From NCBI GenBank assembly GCA_014377905.1, contig JACMOQ010000091.1, positions 1 to 11,665 on the forward strand: DNA of 11,665 nt, read 5' to 3'. The stretch's first letter is position 1. Every line of letters starts with the position of its first letter. Source of the stretch: Acetobacteraceae bacterium. Its GTDB lineage: Bacteria; Pseudomonadota; Alphaproteobacteria; Acetobacterales; Acetobacteraceae. The notes beneath the pieces are model-generated. The model saw nothing but the letters and a program-made list of their open reading frames with translations, was not told the DNA's origin and ran no database searches. This document shows, piece after piece, positions 7,042 to 11,665 of the stretch. Made by a program: the position numbers and the translations under genes.

Positions 7042-8099
7042 TCTGCCGCGAAGCCGGGCAGGTTTGGTGGCGGATAATACGACTTGTCGCCTAACGCCCT
7101 GACCCGGGCCCAGAATTCCGGCCCACCCGACTTGCCGACCTGCTCCAGATCAGCCGTCTGCCGCCACATGTTCCAAGATTCCGGGTGCAGCTGGCTCGCC
7201 TCGGCCAGATGGCGCGCCGCTTCTGCCACCCGATCATGCCGCTGCAACCACACCCCCAAACGGAAATGTGCGTGCGCCATGGCCATGTCAGCGGTCAGCG
7301 CCGGCAACGCCGCCCGCGCCGCATCGCCCGGCAGGGCATGGGCGTCAGTACGCACCCAGGCCCGCACCGCGTCCATATAGGCGGTGCGCGCCGCAAGCCG
7401 GGCTTTGGCATCATCGGGCGCCAGGGTTTTGGTGACCTGATCCATCCCGCGGAAATGATCGGTCGACCCCGCGCTCTCTGGCGGACGCACGATCTTGCCG
7501 CGTTCATCAATCCACACCGCCTGTGGCACGTTGACCATACCGTAGAGCGAGGCAACCCGATGTTCGGGGTCAATCAAGGACCAGTAAGTCGGCGCCGCTG
7601 CCTCAATCCACGGCCGCGCCGCTTCCGCCCCGCGGCTGTCCATCGCCACCGCAACCACCATGAAATTCGCGTCAGCCAGGCTATCGAACAAAGACTGCCA
7701 CACGGGCAAGTCCAAGCGGCAGCCTCACCAACTGGCCCAACTGCTCAGGAAAACCTTCTTCCCGCGCAAGGACGACAAGCGATGCGTCTGCCCCGCCAAA
7801 TCCTGCAATTCAAAGTCCGGCGCATCGAGGCCAGCCAGACCATCGCGACGGGCCTCAGCACCAACCCCGAGGCTCCAGACATCGCCCTCTGATACCACCG
7901 GATTGCCGAGCTTTTGCCAGAACGCGGCAAGATCGATCCGCCCCCCAACGCTCGGCATCGGCACGCAAAGATCGCCGAGGCACATGCCTTCGGGCTTAAG
8001 CGCCCAGCCGGTGGCTTTCAGCGCATCGGCAGCGGTCACTTGCAGGCCTGATATGGTATCTACGGCAAATTCATCTGTTTGGGTCAGGATCGTCGCCAT
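7038..8099 (-). CDS. ResA/TlpA-like redoxin selenoprotein with in-frame UGA (Sec125)
   Basis: This is one gene read through an in-frame UGA (7725-7727), giving 353 residues. The ATG at 8099 has GGAG 6 bases upstream; a GTG at 8129 lacks such a site. Residues 1-90 form an N-terminal region with Cys40 and Cys45 (EGMCLGDLCVPM). From about 91 a thioredoxin-like fold begins: LDAPDFELQDLAGQTHRLSS, then KKVFLSSWASW, Sec125, Gly126, Cys127. The fold continues after the UGA in the same frame with LDLPVWQSLFD, VVAVAMDS and NVPQAVWIDERGKIV, which carries the cis-proline typical of thioredoxins. The last 100 residues look alpha-helical and TPR-like, with several Trp. There is no signal peptide, so it is probably cytoplasmic. 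Family knowledge: ResA/TlpA proteins carry a cysteine redox centre after WAxW, and from memory a family of ResA-like proteins with a WAxxUGC motif is known. The gene follows the thiamine-diphosphate enzyme by 63 bases. The partner and substrate are unknown. Confidence 0.88.
7693..7724 (-). promoter_or_regulatory. Putative bacterial SECIS hairpin
   Basis: The 32 bases directly after the UGA fold into one complete hairpin: nine base pairs (two of them G-U), a U-U mismatch, three more pairs (one G-U), and a six-base apical loop ACUUGC (7706-7711). Bacterial SECIS elements lie inside the reading frame just downstream of the UGA and bind SelB. Position and shape fit. The loop starts 14 bases after the UGA, slightly closer than in E. 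coli fdhF, and it does not contain the GGUCU loop of that gene. Folding was done by hand. Confidence 0.7.
7725..7727 (-). other. UGA codon read as selenocysteine
   Basis: The codon sits between Trp124 and Gly126, at the place of the first redox cysteine in ResA/TlpA-like proteins (WASW-C). Both sides are in the same frame and both show conserved redoxin features. As a stop it would remove the active site and most of the thioredoxin fold. Confidence 0.85.
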
Positions 8100-8162
8100 C
8101 GGATTCTCCAGATAAAGGAAGGAAGGCACGTCGTTCTTTTTATGCGAAAAACAAGATGTTAC

Positions 8163-9782
8163 TTACGCCCTGCCGCGCGCCAAAAACGCAAACGGCAGCG
8201 GCTCATTATCAATATCCGTCACCACCTCCACCAGCGCCGGCGAATTCGCCGCGATCGCCAGTTTCAGCGCCGCCCGCAGGCCATCCGCATCGGTCACCCG
8301 CCACGACGGCACGCCGAATGCCTTGGCGTATGTCTGGAAATCCGGGTTCACCAGCTTCGAGCCAGCATGGCGGCCGTCGAAAAGACGCTTCTGATCGCGA
8401 TAGACGTTACCATAAGCGGAATTATTGACCAACACGATCACCAGATTAATGCCATGCTGCACCGCCGTCGCCAGCTCGACCCCGCCAAACAGGAAGCCAC
8501 CATCGCCGGTCACCGCAATCACGGTGCGGTTCGGATGGGCGACCTTCACCCCCAAAGCCGTCGGCACACCATAACCGAGCGTGCCGGAAAACCCTGAAGT
8601 GATAAAGCTGCGCGCCGAATAACTCGGCATGCCAAACCATGACACGTAGCCAACCTGGGTCATTTCATCGACGAAAATGCCGTCTTCCGGCAGCACGTCA
8701 CGGATTGCCTCAACGAGTGACATTTGCGGCTGGATGACCTGTATAGCCTCCTGAATCTCCGCCTTGGCGGCGGCGATCTTGGCAAGCTGAGCCGGATTAT
8801 GGCGTTCCTCAACCCTCGCGGTGAGCGCGGCGACCGCCTGGGCGGCGTCGCCGATAATGCCGATATCAACCGGCAAACGGCGCATCTCGATCGGATCGAT
8901 GTCGATGCGGGCAACGGTCAGGCCGGCAGGCTTGGCACCCCAACTCGACAGCGGCGTGGTCATTCTGGTGCCAATGCCGATCACCAGATCGCACTCCGGC
9001 CATAGCCTGGCGCCAGCCGGCACGGTGATCGACAGCGGATGGTGGGAACTCACGATGCCTTTGCCGGTGCGCAGCGCCCCAACCGACGCGCCGATGCGCT
9101 CGGCAAGCGCCAGAATTTCAGCACTGGCATCGAGCGCGCCACTGCCAAGCCAGATCATCGGCGCGTTGGCGGCATTGATCGCCTTGGCCAACTCGGCAAG
9201 CTTCACGGTATCAAGTGTCGGTTTCGGGTGCAGCGGCAACGGGTCGCAAGGTTGGATATCGGCAATTGTGGTAAACATGTCGGACGCCATTTCCAACGCC
9301 ACCGGGCTTTGCCGGCCCGACCGCATTTCCTGGAAGGCCTGGGCGAGCTTATAGGGCGCATCAACCGGCGCCTCGATCCGATCGGCCGATTTTAACAGGG
9401 TTTTCAACGTCGCGAGCTGGTCGGGCAATTCATGCAGTTGCCCGCGCCCCTTGCCGATATAATTGCTCGGCACCTGCCCGGTCAGGCACAAAAGCGGCGC
9501 GTTCACCCCCCACGCGGTCGCAAGGGCCGCTGTGGTGTTGAGCACGCCCGGCCCCGGCACCACCGTGAACACACCGGGCTTGCCGGTCGATTGCGCGTAG
9601 CCGAACGCCATATAGGCAGTGGTCTGTTCATGGCGGGCATTGATCAGCCGGATGCGGTTGGCATTGCGCCCGAGCGCGTCGAACAGCCCGTAAAGCTGGA
9701 CCCCCGGCAGGCCGAAGATCGTATCGACCCCGTGCCGCAGCAACCCATCAACCAGTGCTTCCCCGCCCGTCATCCGCGCCAT
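8163..9782 (-). CDS. Thiamine-diphosphate enzyme of the acetolactate synthase large-subunit family
   Basis: The frame opens with three in-frame ATGs (9788, 9782, 9773). Only the one at 9782 has a Shine-Dalgarno at proper distance (GGAG, 7 bases), giving 539 residues. The three domains of the family are in order: N-terminal Pyr domain with the catalytic Glu in ARHEQTTAY (Glu52), a central domain with GSGALDAS and GIGTRMTTPL, and the C-terminal PP domain with GDGGFLFGGVELATA and NNSAYGN, the GDG...NN motif that binds Mg-thiamine diphosphate. All key residues are present, so it should be active. Family members join a pyruvate-derived unit to a 2-keto acid or catalyse related decarboxylations. 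No regulatory subunit (ilvN) or ilvC lies next to it, so a catabolic or specialised enzyme is as likely as biosynthetic acetolactate synthase. It lies 73 bases after the DUF971 gene and 63 before the selenoprotein gene, possibly cotranscribed. Confidence 0.88.
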   Translation of the reverse strand: MARMTGGEALVDGLLRHGVDTIFGLPGVQLYGLFDALGRNANRIRLINARHEQTTAYMAFGYAQSTGKPGVFTVVPGPGVLNTTAALATAWGVNAPLLCLTGQVPSNYIGKGRGQLHELPDQLATLKTLLKSADRIEAPVDAPYKLAQAFQEMRSGRQSPVALEMASDMFTTIADIQPCDPLPLHPKPTLDTVKLAELAKAINAANAPMIWLGSGALDASAEILALAERIGASVGALRTGKGIVSSHHPLSITVPAGARLWPECDLVIGIGTRMTTPLSSWGAKPAGLTVARIDIDPIEMRRLPVDIGIIGDAAQAVAALTARVEERHNPAQLAKIAAAKAEIQEAIQVIQPQMSLVEAIRDVLPEDGIFVDEMTQVGYVSWFGMPSYSARSFITSGFSGTLGYGVPTALGVKVAHPNRTVIAVTGDGGFLFGGVELATAVQHGINLVIVLVNNSAYGNVYRDQKRLFDGRHAGSKLVNPDFQTYAKAFGVPSWRVTDADGLRAALKLAIAANSPALVEVVTDIDNEPLPFAFLARGRA

Positions 9783-9831
9783 TTTCATGCTCCGCTATCG
9801 TTTGGCGGGATGTTGGCACGCGGCACGGCTG

Positions 9832-9858
9832 GGGGGAAGTCATGTTCGGGGGAAGTCA
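9832..9858. repeat. Two direct copies of an 11-base sequence
   Basis: GGGGGAAGTCA occurs at 9832-9842 and again at 9848-9858, a 16-base period. The second copy overlaps the stop codon of the DUF971 gene and the first lies in the spacer before the thiamine-diphosphate enzyme gene. It may be a small slippage duplication or a protein binding site; nothing else supports a function. Confidence 0.6.
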
Positions 9859-10209
9859 GGGATCCCGCGTCAACCCTTGGCGCTTTAACGCATCCAGGTA
9901 AGCATGCCACTTATGGGTCCGCTCACGCCCGAGTTCATGGAGGTATTCCCACGAGAATATCCCGGTATCATGTTGATCATCAAATAAAATACGCACGGCG
10001 TAATGGCCGACCTGTTCAACCCCTAGCATCCCGACATGCCGCCTCCCGGAGATGGTCTTGCGTTCGCTAGGTCCATGCCCCTTCACTTCCGCGCTTGGGC
10101 TTTCAACGCGCAGGTATTCAGCCGGCAGCACAAAGGCGGTGCCGTCGTCGAAATCAATTTCCAGCAGCTTCTCCGCCCGGCGCAGTCGAATTTCGGTTGG
10201 GATGGGCAT
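9856..10209 (-). CDS. DUF971 (GBBH-like N-terminal domain) protein
   Basis: The protein has 117 residues from the ATG at 10209; a TTG two codons earlier is possible but unneeded. It is a single DUF971 domain, the small beta-rich domain also found at the N-terminus of gamma-butyrobetaine hydroxylase. Typical features are FDDGTAFVLPAEYLRVESPSAEVKGHG (read here in parts: FDDGTAFVLPAEYLR at 20-34, ESPSAEVKGHG at 36-46), the GVEQVGHYAVRILFDDQHDTGI stretch from 63, and FSWEYLHELG (86-95). Stand-alone members are widespread in proteobacteria and their function is not settled; links to Fe-S or Mrp-type proteins have been proposed. The start lies two bases after the stop of the Trm112-family gene (TGAGTATG), so the two are translationally coupled. 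Confidence 0.88.
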   Translation of the reverse strand: MPIPTEIRLRRAEKLLEIDFDDGTAFVLPAEYLRVESPSAEVKGHGPSERKTISGRRHVGMLGVEQVGHYAVRILFDDQHDTGIFSWEYLHELGRERTHKWHAYLDALKRQGLTRDP

Positions 10210-10211
10210 AC

Positions 10212-10403
10212 TCAATCGTCCAGCCTGCGGGCTTCCTCGATCAACATGATCGGAATGCCGTCGCGGATCGGGTAGGCAAGGCCGGCAGCTTTGCTGATCA
10301 GTTCTTGCGCCTCACGATCATAAACCAACGTGGTTTTGGTCAGCGGGCAGACCAGCATTTCCAGCAATCGCGGATCGACCGGGACATGGGTTGGCGTGGA
10401 CAT
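10212..10403 (-). CDS. Trm112-family (YcaR-like) small protein
   Basis: The 63-residue protein has the family pattern: VDPRLLEMLVCPLTKTTLVY near the start, then SKAAGLAYPIRDGIPIMLIEEARRL. Eukaryotic and archaeal Trm112 activates methyltransferases; the role of the short bacterial form is largely undefined. Only one Cys (in VCPLTKT) is present, so a zinc ribbon is not expected. The ATG at 10403 has a strong GAGGAG site about 8 bases upstream. It follows the LON-domain gene by 12 bases and precedes the DUF971 gene by two. Confidence 0.92.
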   Translation of the reverse strand: MSTPTHVPVDPRLLEMLVCPLTKTTLVYDREAQELISKAAGLAYPIRDGIPIMLIEEARRLDD

Positions 10404-10415
10404 TGTGCGTTCTCC

Positions 10416-11039
10416 TCAACTTGCCCGGCCAGCCTCGGGCGCATCGCTGCTGTAGGCGTCCATGCGCAACAGCGCCAGCAGCACCGCAGCCCGCTCCGCA
10501 AGGCTGTCGGCTTCGAGCAGCGCCTGCTTCTCGGCATCCGCGAAAGGGCAGACCATGGCCAGGGTGGTGATCAACGCCGGGTCCGGCATGCGTTCAACAT
10601 GTTCCCAGTTCACTTCCATGTTGCGGCGGACAAAAAATGGACGCAACGCGGTGAGCAGCGCATCCCGATCGCCGCAATCAGGATCAGGTGACAGCGGCAA
10701 CATCACCGCACGCACCTGGCGGAAGCCGTGCCGCTGCGCCAGTTCCTCGGTTATGCGAAAGCGCTTGGTGCCCTGCAAGGTAATCAGATAGCGGCCATCA
10801 TCGGTTTCGCTGAACGACACCATGCGGCCCAGACAACCGATTTGATACAAAGCAGGACCGTTTGCACCTTCAACCTGCGACGCATCCGGTTGCACCATGC
10901 CAAATACCCGCCCCGCACCAAGGGCAGTTTCCACCATCGCCTGATAGCGCGGCTCGAATATATTCAGCGGCAGTTTCCCGCCCGGCAGCAGCAGCGCGCC
11001 AGAAAGCGGGAAGATTGGAAGTTCATCCGCGTGCACCAT
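10416..11039 (-). CDS. LON substrate-binding-domain protein
   Basis: The protein has 207 residues when started at the ATG at 11039; the alternative TTG one codon earlier adds one residue. It begins MVHADELPIFPLSGALLLPGGKLPLNIFEPRY (the ELPIFPLSGALLLPG part and NIFEPRYQAMV are the signature), which is the N-terminal substrate-recognition domain of Lon protease. No AAA+ or protease domain follows; the C-terminal half is helical and contains MVCPFADAEKQALLE. Such stand-alone LON proteins are common next to cnoX/trxA-like genes in alphaproteobacteria, and a role in protein quality control is usually inferred. The ATG shares one base with the TGA of the preceding gene, so the pair is translationally coupled. 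Confidence 0.92.
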   Translation of the reverse strand: MVHADELPIFPLSGALLLPGGKLPLNIFEPRYQAMVETALGAGRVFGMVQPDASQVEGANGPALYQIGCLGRMVSFSETDDGRYLITLQGTKRFRITEELAQRHGFRQVRAVMLPLSPDPDCGDRDALLTALRPFFVRRNMEVNWEHVERMPDPALITTLAMVCPFADAEKQALLEADSLAERAAVLLALLRMDAYSSDAPEAGRAS

Positions 11040-11665
11040 CAACGGAACAGCAATGCCGAAAGCTTGCGGCGCGCGACCATGGTCGCCGCATCTTCGAACC
11101 CCCAGGCTTCGAAAAATTTGAGCAGTTGCAGGCGTGCCGCGCCGTCATTCCATTTTCGGTCCCGGCGGATAACTTCCAGCAGCGCTTCGGCGGCCTCCTC
11201 GCGCTGGTCGGTTGCGTTCAGCGCGGTTGCCAGCTCATACCGCGCCTGGTGATCGTTGGCGTCGGCTGCAAGCCGCGCTTGGTAGGTCGCAAGCTGGGTG
11301 GCAGCCTTGGCACCTTCGGCGGCCAGAGCCAGCACGCTGCGGGCGCCGGAGATCTCCGGGTGCTCGGCGATCTTGGCCGGAACCCGGTCGAGCGTAGCCT
11401 GCGCCTCATCAGCATCGCCCAAGGCATGCAGCGCGCGAATCATGCCGGCCCAGGCGTCAGGGCTTTCCGGCTCGGTCTGCAACACCTCGGCAAAACCACC
11501 AGCCGCGACCTCATACTGGCCAGCCTCCATGGCGGATTTTGCTTCGGCCAGCAGCTCAGCGGTCGGCATTGCGCCACCGGCCGCCGTCAGCAGCTTCTCG
11601 ACAAAGCGCTTCACCGTCGATTCGGGCTGCGCGCCCTGAAACATGTCGGCGATCTGCCCTTGCCA
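11039..11665 (-). CDS. cnoX: CnoX/YbbN-type thioredoxin-TPR co-chaperone (N-terminus outside window)
   Basis: The frame is open to the right edge; 208 codons are visible. The first visible residues, WQGQIADMFQGAQPESTVKR, match the last strand and helix of the thioredoxin domain, where relatives have a VDGFVGALPES-like sequence. The rest is the C-terminal TPR domain, ending with the typical DGAARLQLLKFFEAWG and a final KLSALLFR. CnoX holds unfolding proteins and protects their cysteines from over-oxidation, handing clients to GroEL in E. coli; in Caulobacter the holdase is constitutively active. The active-site CxxC or its variant is not in the window. The internal ATG at 11642-11644 lies inside the thioredoxin domain and is not the start. 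Confidence 0.9.
   Translation of the reverse strand, partial: WQGQIADMFQGAQPESTVKRFVEKLLTAAGGAMPTAELLAEAKSAMEAGQYEVAAGGFAEVLQTEPESPDAWAGMIRALHALGDADEAQATLDRVPAKIAEHPEISGARSVLALAAEGAKAATQLATYQARLAADANDHQARYELATALNATDQREEAAEALLEVIRRDRKWNDGAARLQLLKFFEAWGFEDAATMVARRKLSALLFR

Noticed and set aside
7038..8129. Two separate genes, or a pseudogene broken by a nonsense mutation
   Set aside because: The frame is unchanged across the UGA, both halves belong to one redoxin fold, the UGA replaces the redox Cys and a hairpin follows at once. A random stop would not be expected at that position.
8100..8129. GTG start at 8129 for the selenoprotein
   Set aside because: It would add ten residues read through the GGAG ribosome binding site of the ATG at 8099, and has no good site of its own.

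Overview
The window is GC-rich, almost entirely coding, and reads as a core chromosomal segment of an alphaproteobacterium (a Rhodospirillales-like lineage is my guess). The order yfgM-bamB-der and the block cnoX/LON/Trm112/DUF971 are the main reasons. No mobile element, phage gene, CRISPR array, tRNA or rRNA is visible. All genes but one are on the minus strand, so transcription runs from right to left. No gene-free stretch exceeds 200 bases.

Right block (11665 to 9856): the C-terminal part of a CnoX-type thioredoxin-TPR chaperone, a LON-domain protein, a small Trm112-family protein and a DUF971 protein. They overlap or lie within 12 bases of each other and look like one operon. Middle block (9782 to 7038): a thiamine-diphosphate enzyme of the acetolactate synthase family, followed 63 bases later by the most interesting gene. 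This is a ResA/TlpA-like redoxin that an automatic caller would split in two at a UGA codon (7725-7727). The UGA lies exactly where the redox-active cysteine of the WASWC-type motif belongs. The same reading frame continues with the conserved Gly-Cys, and a 32-nt hairpin that can serve as a bacterial SECIS element starts at the next base. I read it as one 353-residue selenoprotein with a Trp-Ala-Ser-Trp-Sec-Gly-Cys active site. Insertion of selenocysteine needs selA/selB/selC/selD elsewhere in the genome, which cannot be seen here.

Left block: a small lipoprotein gene on the plus strand (6670 to 7041) converges on the selenoprotein gene, their stop codons overlapping. It is divergent from an envelope operon that starts near 6600 with a plausible sigma-70-type promoter. 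That operon holds a YfgM-like TPR membrane protein, the BamB lipoprotein of the outer-membrane beta-barrel machine and the ribosome-assembly GTPase Der. Beyond der lie two tandem paralogues of a secreted DUF3857/transglutaminase-like protein. They share the start of their upstream regions as well as their coding sequence, and the left one runs off the window.

Themes are envelope biogenesis (yfgM, bamB, lipoprotein, secreted transglutaminase-like proteins), ribosome or protein homeostasis (der, cnoX, LON) and thiol/selenol redox chemistry (cnoX and the selenoprotein).
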